Shown in pieces: positions 17,489-26,697 of a DNA stretch of 64,000 nucleotides (positions within the stretch are counted from its first letter, which is position 1; each line of letters begins with the position of its first letter). Below the pieces are notes generated by a model. The model saw only the letters and a program-made list of their open reading frames with translations. It ran no database searches and was not told the origin of the DNA. Where the stretch lies: NCBI RefSeq assembly GCF_000238395.3, contig NZ_CP011025.1, positions 1,922,001 to 1,986,000 of the forward strand. The letters run 5' to 3'. The translations under genes were made by a program, and so were the position numbers. This stretch comes from Pseudoalteromonas arctica A 37-1-2. Lineage in GTDB: Bacteria > Pseudomonadota > Gammaproteobacteria > Enterobacterales > Alteromonadaceae.

Positions 17489-18661
17489 TTACTTTTTAGC
17501 AAATGAATTAAAAATGCCACTTAGCAAAATAAATATAATGCTTACAGCAACAACGCCAGGCCATTGATAAAGTGCAAATGCTTTAACACCAACCATTGAA
17601 CCAACAGCGCCTCCAATGTAATAACCCAGCATGTAAATTCCATTTATGCGACTTTGCGCAGTGGGGTCAATACTAAAAACACGCACTTGGTTAGCCACTT
17701 GCGCACTAAATATGGCAAAGTCGATTAAAATAATGCCAATAACTAACGACGCTAAACTGCCATTAAACAAACCTGTAATAGCAAAGCCGATTGCCGCAAG
17801 CGTAAGTGCAATCATAATTAGAGCTTTAGATCCTAGTTTGCTGACCCATTTACCCGATGACTTAGCGCCAATTACGCCAGCCAATGCTATTACACCAAAT
17901 AAACCCGCTTGTTGAGCGTTGTAGTTAAATGGCTCGTTACTTACATAAATTGCAAGTGTTGCCCAAAGCACATTAAATGATGCAAACCAAAATGCACCCG
18001 AAAGTGTAAAGTGCTGCAGTGATTTATGTTTAATAAACAACGCCAACGTACTTTTAATGAGAGGCCAGTAACGCAAATTAGTGTGTGGCTTATTGCTAGG
18101 TAAAAACACGCGCAGTAATATACCAAATAATGCCGCGAGTACTGCCGACATTAAAAATACACTTCGCCAACCAAATTGCTCACCTACAAACCCACTTAAC
18201 GTTCTTGAAAGTAAAATACCGATGGTTAAGCCCATCATTAATGTGCCTAATGTGGCACCTTTTTGCTCGCCCGATACAAGCGATGCTGCAAAGGGTATTA
18301 ATTGCTGGGTTATATTGGCGCTTACACCAATTAAAAATACCGATATAAGTAATAAAGGTAAGTTAGGTGCAAGCATTGCTGCACTACAAGCCACTACTAA
18401 TAAGCACGACAAAATAGTAATTAAACGCCTGCGAGCAATCGAGTCACCCAACGGAGAAATAAATAATAACGCAAACGCGTAACCAATTTGTGTAAGTGCG
18501 GGAATACTCCCAAGCTGCGAATCAGTTAAATTAAATTCGTTCGCTATAAGCGGTAAAATAGGCTGGTTGTAGTACAAGTTTGCTGCTGTTGCGGCAATTG
18601 CAGTGGTCATTAGTAATAAAATAAATCGACTTAATGACTGATTTTGTTTGGGTTTGGTCAT
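17489..18661 (-). CDS. MFS transporter, drug/arabinose-efflux type
   Basis: This 390-residue permease has twelve hydrophobic helices, the motif-A-like region GDSIARRRLIT after helix 2, and an N terminus (AATAANLYYNQPILPLIANEF) typical of the MFS branch often annotated as YgaY/drug efflux. The substrate is unknown. It is divergent from the LysR gene and 24 bp upstream of the frameshifted MFS gene on the same strand, so the two were probably one operon under that regulator. Confidence 0.88.
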   Translation of the reverse strand: MTKPKQNQSLSRFILLLMTTAIAATAANLYYNQPILPLIANEFNLTDSQLGSIPALTQIGYAFALLFISPLGDSIARRRLITILSCLLVVACSAAMLAPNLPLLLISVFLIGVSANITQQLIPFAASLVSGEQKGATLGTLMMGLTIGILLSRTLSGFVGEQFGWRSVFLMSAVLAALFGILLRVFLPSNKPHTNLRYWPLIKSTLALFIKHKSLQHFTLSGAFWFASFNVLWATLAIYVSNEPFNYNAQQAGLFGVIALAGVIGAKSSGKWVSKLGSKALIMIALTLAAIGFAITGLFNGSLASLVIGIILIDFAIFSAQVANQVRVFSIDPTAQSRINGIYMLGYYIGGAVGSMVGVKAFALYQWPGVVAVSIIFILLSGIFNSFAKK

Positions 18662-18732
18662 AGCTGTCTAGTGTTGTTAACTCATGCCGCTATGGTATGA
18701 GTTCTCTACCTATAACAAAAATGATATTATTT

Positions 18733-18745
18733 TATAGAATCTATA
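18733..18745. promoter_or_regulatory. Candidate LysR-type operator (T-N11-A palindrome)
   Basis: TATAGA, one central A, then TCTATA form a 13-bp palindrome that fits the T-N11-A pattern of LysR-family sites. It lies between the divergent MFS and LysR genes. Confidence 0.5.
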
Positions 18746-18769
18746 CAAATAATGTATTTAAGGTGCGTA

Positions 18770-19681
18770 ATGGATATTAAAACATTAAAGAGTTTTGTCA
18801 GCGTAGCCAAGCATCAGAGTTTTTCAGAAGCGGCCAAAGAGTTACACACCGTGCAACCTGCAATAAGTAGGCATATTGCACAGCTCGAAATCGAGCTTGA
18901 TGTTGTGCTGTTTATAAGAAACTCACGCGATGTTGCAATAACTCAAGCGGGTGAGCAGCTATTAAAAGATGCACGCGCTATTTTGGCTCTAGCTGACAAA
19001 GCTAAAACTCAGGTTAAACGTGCCCACAACGGGCAGGTAGGTACACTTAATATTGCGCACTTAAGCTCGGCATGTTTAACCTTTATGGCAGCACTGGTTC
19101 GAGAATATAAACAGCAATACCCAAGCGTGCACGTTACATTGTTTGAAATGACTGCAACTGAGCAAATACATGCGTTTAAAAACGATTTAATTGATGTGGG
19201 TTTTTCACGGCCTTTACCTGATTCAATTAATGATGAATTTGTAAGTCATACTATTTATGTAGATTCATTGGTGGCCATCGTTAATCAAAACCATGCGCTG
19301 GCAAATTATAAAAATATTGATTTAGCTAAACTAAAAAATGAGCCATTTATTATTTTTAATAGAGAGGAAGCACTTGGTCTTTTTGATGAAACCATTTTGC
19401 AATGCAAACAAGCTCATTTTTCACCGAACATTATTAGCCAACCTAGGCATATGCAAACATTAGTGACCGAAGTGGCTGCTGGCCTTGGTGTGGCAATTGC
19501 GCCTTATTGCGTACGTAAATTATATAGTGAAGGGTGCCATTTTATAAAACTGAGCGACGTACTCACGCAAATCCCGGTGCTATTACAAATTAAAAAAGCA
19601 GATACCAATGCGGCTGTTAATGCATTTGTTGAAATAGCCTTAAATGCAAAACCAAGTATTGAAAAAAGTATGGCGGAATAA
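18770..19681 (+). CDS. LysR family transcriptional regulator
   Basis: This 303-residue protein has a winged helix-turn-helix (about 1-60; FVSVAKHQSFSEAAKELHTVQPAISRHIAQLE) and a periplasmic-binding-like effector domain (about 88-295). The frame extends back to 18752, but ATG 18770 gives the family N terminus MDIKTLKSFV and has AAGGTG just upstream. It is divergent from an MFS gene with a T-N11-A palindrome between them, so it likely activates the efflux gene in response to a small molecule. The effector is unknown. Confidence 0.92.
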   Translation: MDIKTLKSFVSVAKHQSFSEAAKELHTVQPAISRHIAQLEIELDVVLFIRNSRDVAITQAGEQLLKDARAILALADKAKTQVKRAHNGQVGTLNIAHLSSACLTFMAALVREYKQQYPSVHVTLFEMTATEQIHAFKNDLIDVGFSRPLPDSINDEFVSHTIYVDSLVAIVNQNHALANYKNIDLAKLKNEPFIIFNREEALGLFDETILQCKQAHFSPNIISQPRHMQTLVTEVAAGLGVAIAPYCVRKLYSEGCHFIKLSDVLTQIPVLLQIKKADTNAAVNAFVEIALNAKPSIEKSMAE

Positions 19682-19751
19682 AAAAAGCCCAGTTAAAAAA
19701 GTTAAAAGGGCTAAAAGGGTTGTGCTTAGGGAAGTTGTAGTCGTTTTTAAA

Positions 19752-19790
19752 CTTATATTTAGAGCTTATATTTAGAACTTATATCTAAAA
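19752..19790. repeat. 13-bp triplicated repeat at the porin stop codon
   Basis: Three adjacent units begin CTTATAT: CTTATATTTAGAG (19752-19764), CTTATATTTAGAA (19765-19777) and CTTATATCTAAAA (19778-19790). The last one encodes the end of the porin on the minus strand (RYKF then stop), so the outer units look like duplications of the gene's 3' end. Confidence 0.85.
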
Positions 19791-20980
19791 CCAAATGCTA
19801 TACCGTCATCTTCCGACTGCTCCATTTGTGCTTGTTGATCGTCGTTATCACTTTCAAAGTCGCTAAAGTCTTTACGCGCTTCTACGTAGGCAATAGTGTC
19901 TTCGTCAATTAAGTAGTGAAGGCCAATAACAGCAAACTGACGCTTAAATACATCGTCTGGATCGGCGTTAAAGTTTGGCTGAATTACGTAATCATCGCCG
20001 GCATCAAACACGTTGTAGGCAATAAAAGGGCGAAAGTCGTTATCAAAACGGTAAGATGCAAATGTTTCTACACCTATTGCGTCATCAATTAAGCGACCAA
20101 TATTATCGGTGTCGTGGTTTTTGTTTTTATTTATGTTGGCAGCAACGTAAAGGCCGGGCTTATCAATATTGCCCCACATAATGCCTGCACCGTAAATTAA
20201 ATCTTCAACATTGCGAGTAGAACCATCGCCAAACGTTAAATCAAACTCGCCACGGTTAATACCCGCTGTAAGCGTGAGCATATCGGTAGGGGTATATGTT
20301 ACAGATGCACCAAATGTGTAATTAAATTCAACTTCTTGGGCTGCACTATCGCCAGAGTTCCATAGCGTTTCGCATTCTTCTTCTGAAATATCGCTTACGT
20401 CACAGGTATAAAATTCGCTGTTTTTAAGCTGCGCTTGTACTGCAAAACTAAAATCGTTATAGCTATTGCGGTACTGCACTAACTTATCGCCACGGCCAGT
20501 GCCATTTACAGCGCCATCGTCTTTGTTATAGGTGTAAACGCCAGCTGCATTACCATCCCATACAAAGCTATTATTTGTGCCATAAACTACGTCGTACCAT
20601 GCACCCCATTGTTTACCAATGGTAAGTTGACCATACTTTTCGTGTGAAAGGCCTGCGTAACCTAAACGGTTATACAAAAACTCGTCCTGAATTGATTCAA
20701 AACGATTATTATAAATTATATCGCTGCTACCAACAGGGTTTACACCCCATTCTACGAGTGCAAGGGCAGTCCAGTCTTTCTTGAGCTTTCGGGTAAAGCC
20801 AAAGTTAATGCGCGAAGTACCGTTAACAACTTCGGTTTCGTTTTGTGTGTTAATTACACGCACATCAAGATATCCACCTACTTTTAGAGTGTTTTTATCA
20901 TCTTTGTATAACTCTACCGCCGAAACAGCGGGTGCTAATACAATACTTGCGCTAATCAGTGTCGCTAATTTTTTGCTCAT
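19772..20980 (-). CDS. Gram-negative general porin (OmpC/OmpU-like)
   Basis: This 402-residue protein has a signal peptide (KKLATLISASIVLAPAVSA) and amphipathic strands throughout, including KVGGYLDVRVINTQ and GGxWGAWYD-like text at IGKQWGAWYDVVYG, and ends in the barrel signature FGFRYKF. It would form a trimeric 16-strand pore for small hydrophilic solutes. Acidic stretches (DFESDNDDQQAQMEQSEDDG) lie in a loop near the C terminus. The regulation of this monocistronic gene is not visible. Its 3' end is part of a 13-bp triplication. Confidence 0.85.
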   Translation of the reverse strand: MSKKLATLISASIVLAPAVSAVELYKDDKNTLKVGGYLDVRVINTQNETEVVNGTSRINFGFTRKLKKDWTALALVEWGVNPVGSSDIIYNNRFESIQDEFLYNRLGYAGLSHEKYGQLTIGKQWGAWYDVVYGTNNSFVWDGNAAGVYTYNKDDGAVNGTGRGDKLVQYRNSYNDFSFAVQAQLKNSEFYTCDVSDISEEECETLWNSGDSAAQEVEFNYTFGASVTYTPTDMLTLTAGINRGEFDLTFGDGSTRNVEDLIYGAGIMWGNIDKPGLYVAANINKNKNHDTDNIGRLIDDAIGVETFASYRFDNDFRPFIAYNVFDAGDDYVIQPNFNADPDDVFKRQFAVIGLHYLIDEDTIAYVEARKDFSDFESDNDDQQAQMEQSEDDGIAFGFRYKF

Positions 20981-21364
20981 CTTGTGTGTTGCCCTGTGTA
21001 AATTTCAGTGTTTTTACGTAGGTAAAAATTCAGGTTCGAAGATTAACAAAGCAATAAACGGCTCAAAAGTGAAAAAAAATCAACAAAATTGGACGGCAAA
21101 CTTAATTGACATTCACTCGAGGTTAATTTTGTTTTTCAGGTGTTGCTGAGGTTTGTTTTTTTAGTTGTTTTATAGGTAAAAAGGATTGGTAATAAGTGGT
21201 GTGTTAGAATTCTAATTTGAATTAATTTCATCTTGGTTAAAAAATAGCGACTAGTGTAAAAGCTCTAAAAGTGCTTTATTTTCATAAATATAACTTTTTA
21301 TTGTTATAGGTTGTACAAAAATGAGTTAAGTAAACACACAAACACGTTAAAAGTGTTTTTACTC

Positions 21365-21632
21365 TAGGGTCTGTTGATCTTTGCGGATTAAAATTTATTC
21401 AAACTAGGGGCTATTTAATCGCGGCGCGAGGTTTGTAACCTAGTGGGCTAAGTAAAAACCGAGCAACAAAGAGTAAATAGCCCCTAGGAAGACCCCTTTG
21501 GGCAGCGCCTGTTTGGCATTAATGCTACGTTATCGCCCATTTATGGGGAATAACCACACTACATAGACTCTTCCTTGCCTTAATACCAAACAGACTGCTG
21601 AAAATTTAACCTTAAAAGATCAACAGACCCTA
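21365..21632. mobile_element. 268-bp MITE-like non-autonomous element
   Basis: The ends are perfect 18-bp inverted repeats: TAGGGTCTGTTGATCTTT at 21365-21382 and its complement at 21615-21632. The outer TA may be the target duplication. There is no open frame long enough for a transposase. Inside are two further inverted repeats: the 84-bp hairpin 21404-21487 and a second pair, GTTTGGCATTAA with TTAATACCAAAC (about 21510-21591). The subterminal bases are also partly inverted. A related partial copy lies at 34494-34615 in the opposite orientation. The parent IS family is not identified; IS5-like ends are a guess. Confidence 0.8.
21404..21487. repeat. 84-bp hairpin repeat, copy 1
   Basis: The 14-bp arms CTAGGGGCTATTTA and TAAATAGCCCCTAG pair perfectly around a 56-nt interior that itself contains the small hairpin AGGTT/AACCT. 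Copy 2 (34494-34577) has an interior differing at one base and arms changed in a way that keeps them paired. Confidence 0.85.
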
Positions 21633-21870
21633 ATATATATACCAATTTCTAAACGCTCATATCGGTTTATTATGAATGTATTTATGAATTTTAATTTATC
21701 TAAGTTGAATAATAATTTGCAAAAACACTAAATCTAATTTGTTATTTTAATTACGAGTAGCTCAGTGATAATAATTGCCTTAAACGACGTGATTTGCCTT
21801 TAAACTTTCATAGAAAAACAGGCCATTTTGGTTTAAACTGCGCGCAATTTAAATACATCATTACTCCTTT

Positions 21871-21889
21871 GGAGGGTAGCGCTATTATT
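21871..21889 (+). promoter_or_regulatory. Ribosome site fixing an ATT start for the ABC-F gene
   Basis: GGAGGG at 21871-21876 is 7 nt from ATT 21884. No ATG, GTG or TTG lies at a usable distance in this frame, and ATT gives the family N terminus ([11 protein letters not shown]). Confidence 0.6.
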
Positions 21890-23473
21890 AGTACAGCTAA
21901 TGTCACCATGCAATTTGGTGCTAAACCATTATTTGAAAATATCTCAGCAAAATTTGGCGACGGAAACCGTTATGGTTTAATCGGTGCAAATGGTTGTGGT
22001 AAATCAACATTTATGAAGATTCTAAGTGGTGAGCTCGAAGCGTCTTCAGGTAATGTAAGTACTGATCCAAATGAACGTGTTGCTAAACTAAACCAAGACC
22101 AGTTTGCCTACGAAGAATACTCAGTAATTGATACTGTGATCATGGGTCACAAAGAGCTGTGGAAAATAAAACAAGAACGCGACCGTATTTACTCTTTACC
22201 AGAAATGAGTGAAGACGACGGTATGAAAGTAGCCGATCTTGAAACTGAGTTTGCTGAAATGGATGGTTACTCTGCTGAATCTAAAGCAGGCGAGCTTCTA
22301 TTAGGCGTAGGTATTGGCACAGACCAACACTTTGGCCCAATGTCAGAAATTGCACCTGGTTTTAAGCTGCGCGTACTACTTGCACAGGTGTTGTTTTCAG
22401 ACCCAGATATAATGCTACTTGATGAGCCTACCAATAACTTGGATATTTACACCATCAAGTGGTTAGAAGACGTGTTAAACCAACGCGACTGTACCATGAT
22501 AATCATCTCGCATGACCGTCACTTTTTAAACTCTGTGTGTACTCACATGGCCGATATTGACTACGGTGAGCTACGTATTTACTCAGGTAACTACGACGAA
22601 TACATGTTTGCAGCAACGCAAGCACGTGAGCAACTACTTAGCGAAAACGCGAAGAAGAAAAACCAAATTGCTGAACTTCAACAGTTTGTATCACGTTTCT
22701 CTGCTAACGCATCTAAAGCTAAGCAAGCAACATCGCGCGCTAAACGTATCGACAAAATTCAGTTAGACGAAGTTAAAGCGTCTTCACGTCAAACGCCGTT
22801 TATTCGTTTCGACCAAGAAAAGCAGTTATTCAGAAACGCGCTTGAAATGAATAACTTAACGCAAGGTTTTGACGACAACACGTTGTTTTCTGGGCTTGAA
22901 GGTTTAGTAGAAGTTGGCGAACGTATTGCTATTATTGGTGAAAATGGTGTTGGTAAAACAACATTACTCAATACATTAGCAGGGCGCTTAGCTCCTAAAG
23001 CCGGTGAGTTTAAGTTCTCAGAAAATGCAAATATTGGTTACTACGCGCAAGATCATGCAGATGAGTTTGCAACCGACATGAACTTGTTTCAGTGGATGGA
23101 GCAATGGCAACAAGAGGGCGACGACGAGCAAGTGGTTCGTAGCTTCTTAGGCCGTATGCTGTTCTCTCAAAACGATATTAAGAAGTCAGTTAAAGTAATT
23201 TCAGGTGGTGAGCAAGGCCGCATGCTGTTTGGTAAAATTATGATGCATAAACCAAACATATTGCTAATGGATGAGCCAACCAACCACATGGATATGGAAT
23301 CTATTGAAGCGCTTAACTTAGCGCTTGAAGCCTACGAAGGTACATTAATGTTTGTATCGCACGATCGTCAATTTGTATCATCGGTAGCTACCCGAATTTG
23401 GGAAGTTAAAGATGGTAAAATCATTGACTTTAGAGGCAACTACGCAGAATACCTAGCGAGTAAAGAAGCTTAA
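21884..23473 (+). CDS. ybiT: ABC-F family ATPase (YbiT-like) with probable ATT start
   Basis: This protein of about 529 residues, close to E. coli YbiT (about 530), has two ABC domains and no membrane part. Walker A motifs are GANGCGKST and GENGVGKTT; both Walker B motifs read LLxDEPTN; the linker (about 240-310) is charged, with [26 protein letters not shown] proteins act on the ribosome. The frame opens at TTG 21794, but that extension has no ribosome site and odd content. GGAGGG sits 7 nt before ATT 21884, which gives the expected N terminus; ATG 21908 would cut into the first strand. Confidence 0.85.
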   Translation: MISTANVTMQFGAKPLFENISAKFGDGNRYGLIGANGCGKSTFMKILSGELEASSGNVSTDPNERVAKLNQDQFAYEEYSVIDTVIMGHKELWKIKQERDRIYSLPEMSEDDGMKVADLETEFAEMDGYSAESKAGELLLGVGIGTDQHFGPMSEIAPGFKLRVLLAQVLFSDPDIMLLDEPTNNLDIYTIKWLEDVLNQRDCTMIIISHDRHFLNSVCTHMADIDYGELRIYSGNYDEYMFAATQAREQLLSENAKKKNQIAELQQFVSRFSANASKAKQATSRAKRIDKIQLDEVKASSRQTPFIRFDQEKQLFRNALEMNNLTQGFDDNTLFSGLEGLVEVGERIAIIGENGVGKTTLLNTLAGRLAPKAGEFKFSENANIGYYAQDHADEFATDMNLFQWMEQWQQEGDDEQVVRSFLGRMLFSQNDIKKSVKVISGGEQGRMLFGKIMMHKPNILLMDEPTNHMDMESIEALNLALEAYEGTLMFVSHDRQFVSSVATRIWEVKDGKIIDFRGNYAEYLASKEA

Positions 23474-23496
23474 TTAGCTATTTACCCGTTAACCCT

Positions 23497-23525
23497 AAAA
23501 AGCCATGTTTAAACATGGCTTTTTT
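23497..23525 (+). terminator. Terminator after the ABC-F gene
   Basis: AAAAGCCATGTTT and AAACATGGCTTTT form a perfect stem followed by T. Confidence 0.85.
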
Positions 23526-23633
23526 GTTTTTGTGGCTTTGTATTAGTCGCAATTAATATGGCTTTGGGTATAATACCCGGCTTAAACAGGACATAAGTCC
23601 GCTATTTTAAAAATACATTACTGAGGAGTATTT

Positions 23634-24116
23634 ATGACTGTTGGCATTATTATGGGTTCTAAATCAGATTGGCCAACCATGGAACATGCAGCACTTATGC
23701 TTGAGCATTTTGGCATTAAGTACGAAACTAAAGTCGTGTCTGCACACCGCACTCCTCAATTACTTGCTGATTACGCAAGTTCAGCCGCAGAACGCGGTAT
23801 TAAAGTTATTATTGCTGGCGCTGGCGGCGCGGCTCATTTACCAGGTATGGCTGCTGCTTTTACATCGCTTCCTGTACTGGGCGTGCCTGTAAAATCAAAA
23901 GCATTAAATGGTGTTGATTCACTTTTATCTATTTGCCAAATGCCTAAAGGCGTTGCAGTGGGCACACTTGCAATTGGTGAGCCGGGCGCAGCAAACGCAG
24001 GTTTACTAGCCGCACAAATTTTAGGGTGCCAAAATCCAGAAATTTTTGCAAAAATTGAAGCGTTTCGTAAAGCTCAAACCGACACTATATTAGCTAATCC
24101 AAACCCTGCAGAGTAA
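23634..24116 (+). CDS. purE: N5-carboxyaminoimidazole ribonucleotide mutase
   Basis: This 160-residue class I PurE converts N5-CAIR to CAIR in purine synthesis. It has the phosphate-binding [13 protein letters not shown] and the catalytic-loop text [11 protein letters not shown], plus the glycine-rich [14 protein letters not shown]. The length is normal and all motifs are intact. purK starts 2 bp after its stop, so the pair is translationally linked and works in sequence. GAGGAG precedes the ATG. A TATAAT at 23569-23574 may be the promoter -10; no PurR-box palindrome was seen. Confidence 0.97.
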   Translation: MTVGIIMGSKSDWPTMEHAALMLEHFGIKYETKVVSAHRTPQLLADYASSAAERGIKVIIAGAGGAAHLPGMAAAFTSLPVLGVPVKSKALNGVDSLLSICQMPKGVAVGTLAIGEPGAANAGLLAAQILGCQNPEIFAKIEAFRKAQTDTILANPNPAE

Positions 24117-24118
24117 TA

Positions 24119-25267
24119 ATGAATATTTTAATATTAGGTGCAGGGCAACTTGCACGTATGATGAGTCTTGCAGGCGCGCCGCTTAATTTAAATGTGGTTG
24201 CATACGATGTAGGCAGCAAGCAAATTAAGCATCCGCTAACTGGTGAGGTTTATAGTACGTCACTTGAACAAGCAATATTAAACGCTGATGCAATTACTGC
24301 AGAGTTTGAGCACATTCCTGATGACGTACTAACACTTTGCTGTAACAGCAATAAGTTCTACCCAGGGAAAGCCGCTATTAAAACCGGTGGCGATCGCTCG
24401 CTTGAAAAAGCATTGCTTGATAAAACAAACGTAACTTGTGCGCCGTATCAATTAATTACTGAAAAAGCGCATCTTGAACACGCAGTTAAAACCCTCGGCA
24501 AGCCACTTGTTATTAAAACATGCCAAGCGGGTTACGATGGAAAAGGCCAATGGCGTTTAAAATCGGATAGTCAAATAGACGAAATTTGGTCACAAATGGC
24601 TGATTTTATTGCATCGGGCACCGAGCTTGCGCCACATACAATTATTGCTGAAAAAATGATCCCGTTTGATCGTGAAGTATCTATTATTGGTGCGCGCGAT
24701 AAACACGGTAATGTTGCTATTTATCCGCTAACAGAAAATGAGCACACCAATGGTGTATTAACGCTTTCTATTGCCGGTAAAAATAATCATAGCGTTGAAG
24801 CGCAAGCAAACGATGCATTTACAAAAATAGCAAATGAGCTTAACTACGTTGGCGTGTTAGCTATTGAGTTTTTTGATGTACATGGCACGTTACTCGTTAA
24901 CGAAATTGCACCGCGCGTACATAACTCAGGCCACTGGACGCAACAAGGCTGCCATTGCTCACAGTTTGAAAACCACATGCGTGCTGTTGCAGGTTTACCG
25001 CTTGGTAATACAGAGCTTAAACACATTACCGCGATGATAAACGTACTAGGGCAACCTAATATCCCAGCTGACGTACTAAAATATGCAGATGTGACTAGCC
25101 ACTGGTACGGTAAAACTGCAAAACCAGGTCGTAAAATGGGCCATATAAACGTATCGGCCACTAGCATGAACGATCTAGCAGATAAATTAGGTGAGCTTAC
25201 TGAATATTTACCTGAGCAAGACTACCCAGGTATTTTAAAAGCGGCGGCAAATTTAATCCTTCATTAA
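24119..25267 (+). CDS. purK: N5-carboxyaminoimidazole ribonucleotide synthase
   Basis: This 382-residue ATP-grasp enzyme makes N5-CAIR from AIR, bicarbonate and ATP, feeding PurE. It has the N-terminal ILGAGQLARMMSLAG, the ATP-grasp domain with VIKTCQAGYDGKGQW and the metal-binding end VNEIAPRVHNSGHWTQQG. The length and motifs are standard. It is the second gene of the purEK operon, ended by a hairpin at 25287-25313. Confidence 0.97.
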   Translation: MNILILGAGQLARMMSLAGAPLNLNVVAYDVGSKQIKHPLTGEVYSTSLEQAILNADAITAEFEHIPDDVLTLCCNSNKFYPGKAAIKTGGDRSLEKALLDKTNVTCAPYQLITEKAHLEHAVKTLGKPLVIKTCQAGYDGKGQWRLKSDSQIDEIWSQMADFIASGTELAPHTIIAEKMIPFDREVSIIGARDKHGNVAIYPLTENEHTNGVLTLSIAGKNNHSVEAQANDAFTKIANELNYVGVLAIEFFDVHGTLLVNEIAPRVHNSGHWTQQGCHCSQFENHMRAVAGLPLGNTELKHITAMINVLGQPNIPADVLKYADVTSHWYGKTAKPGRKMGHINVSATSMNDLADKLGELTEYLPEQDYPGILKAAANLILH

Positions 25268-25286
25268 ATGGCTAACCGTTTTATTA

Positions 25287-25313
25287 AATGCCGAGCTTGC
25301 TCGGCATTTTTTT
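25287..25313 (+). terminator. Terminator after purEK
   Basis: AAATGCCGAGC pairs with GCTCGGCATTT, followed by seven or more T. Confidence 0.88.
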
Positions 25314-25389
25314 GTACTTAAAAAAAGCGCAAGGTTACCTAGATTGTGAAATAATGATTGAGTCTAAAATTTTACAGTGAAATTATTTA

Positions 25390-26565
25390 ATGAAACTTAA
25401 AGCAATTTATAGCGCACTACTTGTTGCCGCTTCTTTTAGTCCTTTTTTTAGTAACAGTGCATTTGCATCAGACTCTCTTCGTGTTGCTACTTTTAATGTA
25501 AGTATGGATGCAACTAATCACACCCCTAAAGGTGAGCAAGTTAAAAGTGATGCTTTAGTTAATGCACTTAAAGCAAACCACCAGCAAATTAAGAACATAG
25601 CGGAAATTATTCAACGTGTTCGCCCTGATATTATTTTACTTAACGAATTTGATTACATCCCAAAAGAGCAGGGAATTGAATACTTTAATCAACATTATTT
25701 AAATGTAGGTCAGCAAAAACAAGCCGCTATTAATTACCCTTACTCTTATATTGCCCCTGTAAATACAGGCCTAGCCACTGAGTTTGATTTAGATAACGAT
25801 GGCAAGAAAAATGGCGTGATGGGCGATGCACAAGGTTTTGGCTTTTTTGAAGGCCATTACGGTATGGCTATTTTGTCAAAATACCCAATCGATTTTGATA
25901 AAGTAAGAACCCTTCAAACCTTTAAATATAAAGACATGCCAAATGCACAAATGCCCGTAATGCCTAAAACAGGCGAAAACTGGTATAACACACAAGAATG
26001 GCAAGCGTTAAGACTTAGCTCTAAATCGTTTTGGGATTTACCTATTAACGTAAATGATAAAACCATTCATGTTATTGCATCTCACCCAACACCCCCTGTA
26101 TTTGACGGTGAAGAGGATAGAAACGGCAAACGTAACCACGATGAAGTAAGGTTAATTGCCGATTACGTTTCAAACGCTAAGTATATTTACGATGATAAAG
26201 GCGAAAAGGGCGGTTTAAAAGCTTACTCTCGGTTTGTTATTTTAGGCGATTTAAACGCCGCACCAGAGGGCGATAAAGCCCGCACAAATACCACCGACCA
26301 ACTACTTAAAAACCCATTGATGAACGCTCAGTTTGTTCCAAAAAGTGAGGGCGCTAAAGAGCAGTATGATGTGCCTTATGCACAAAATTACAGTGCTAAT
26401 TGGCAAGCGCGTGTTGATTACGTTTTACCGTCAAACTACGGCTTAAAAATTAAAGACGGTGGTGTGTTTTGGCCAACTAAAACTAGCGATGAATATCGTT
26501 TAATTAAAGATAGAAACGCATCGAGCGATCATCGACTGGTGTGGCTTGATTTAATCGTTGAATAA
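25390..26565 (+). CDS. Secreted endonuclease/exonuclease/phosphatase-family protein
   Basis: This 391-residue protein has a signal peptide (about 1-26, ending SNSAFA). The EEP fold motifs appear in order: LRVATFNVS, IILLNEFDY (metal-binding Glu), VIASHPTPP, ILGDLNAAPEG and, at the end, SSDHRLVWLDL. It hydrolyses phosphodiester or phosphate bonds, probably outside the cytoplasm. The substrate (DNA, sphingomyelin-like lipid or other) is not readable from the sequence. A calcium-loop-like stretch, DLDNDGKKNG, lies near residue 137. It is monocistronic. Confidence 0.82.
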   Translation: MKLKAIYSALLVAASFSPFFSNSAFASDSLRVATFNVSMDATNHTPKGEQVKSDALVNALKANHQQIKNIAEIIQRVRPDIILLNEFDYIPKEQGIEYFNQHYLNVGQQKQAAINYPYSYIAPVNTGLATEFDLDNDGKKNGVMGDAQGFGFFEGHYGMAILSKYPIDFDKVRTLQTFKYKDMPNAQMPVMPKTGENWYNTQEWQALRLSSKSFWDLPINVNDKTIHVIASHPTPPVFDGEEDRNGKRNHDEVRLIADYVSNAKYIYDDKGEKGGLKAYSRFVILGDLNAAPEGDKARTNTTDQLLKNPLMNAQFVPKSEGAKEQYDVPYAQNYSANWQARVDYVLPSNYGLKIKDGGVFWPTKTSDEYRLIKDRNASSDHRLVWLDLIVE

Positions 26566-26647
26566 CGCCTATTAACAGGGGATGCGCTAGTAAACTGAGC
26601 TTTACCCTGTTTAATGGCTATTTATCTTAAAAAATTGCAATAACTTG

Positions 26648-26697
26648 AGTGCTTCTGCTTAAATACGGCTTAATTATAATAACCGTATAGAAGCACT
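26648..26697 (+). promoter_or_regulatory. Inverted repeat overlapping promoter and 5' end of the S9 peptidase gene
   Basis: AGTGCTTCT (26648-26656) and AGAAGCACT (26689-26697) are perfect arms. Inside them ATACGG and CCGTAT pair again. TATAAT at 26675-26680 sits in the loop. The right arm ends at the base before the ATG, so the leader is about 10 nt and could be folded or bound. Confidence 0.5.

Larger units (their letters stand above)
20981..21883. other. Long intergenic region containing a MITE-like element
   Basis: The interval between the porin start and the ABC-F start is mostly AT-rich. The first part (20981-21364) holds the porin upstream region with no firm motif. 21365-21632 is a repeat element with terminal inverted repeats. 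21633-21883 is the ABC-F upstream region with a good ribosome site at 21871-21876. A frame opening at TTG 21794 runs into the ABC-F gene but has no ribosome site. Confidence 0.7.

Noticed and set aside
21794..21883. N-terminal extension of the ABC-F gene from TTG
   Set aside because: No ribosome site and residues unlike the family; the GGAGGG-ATT start explains the gene better.
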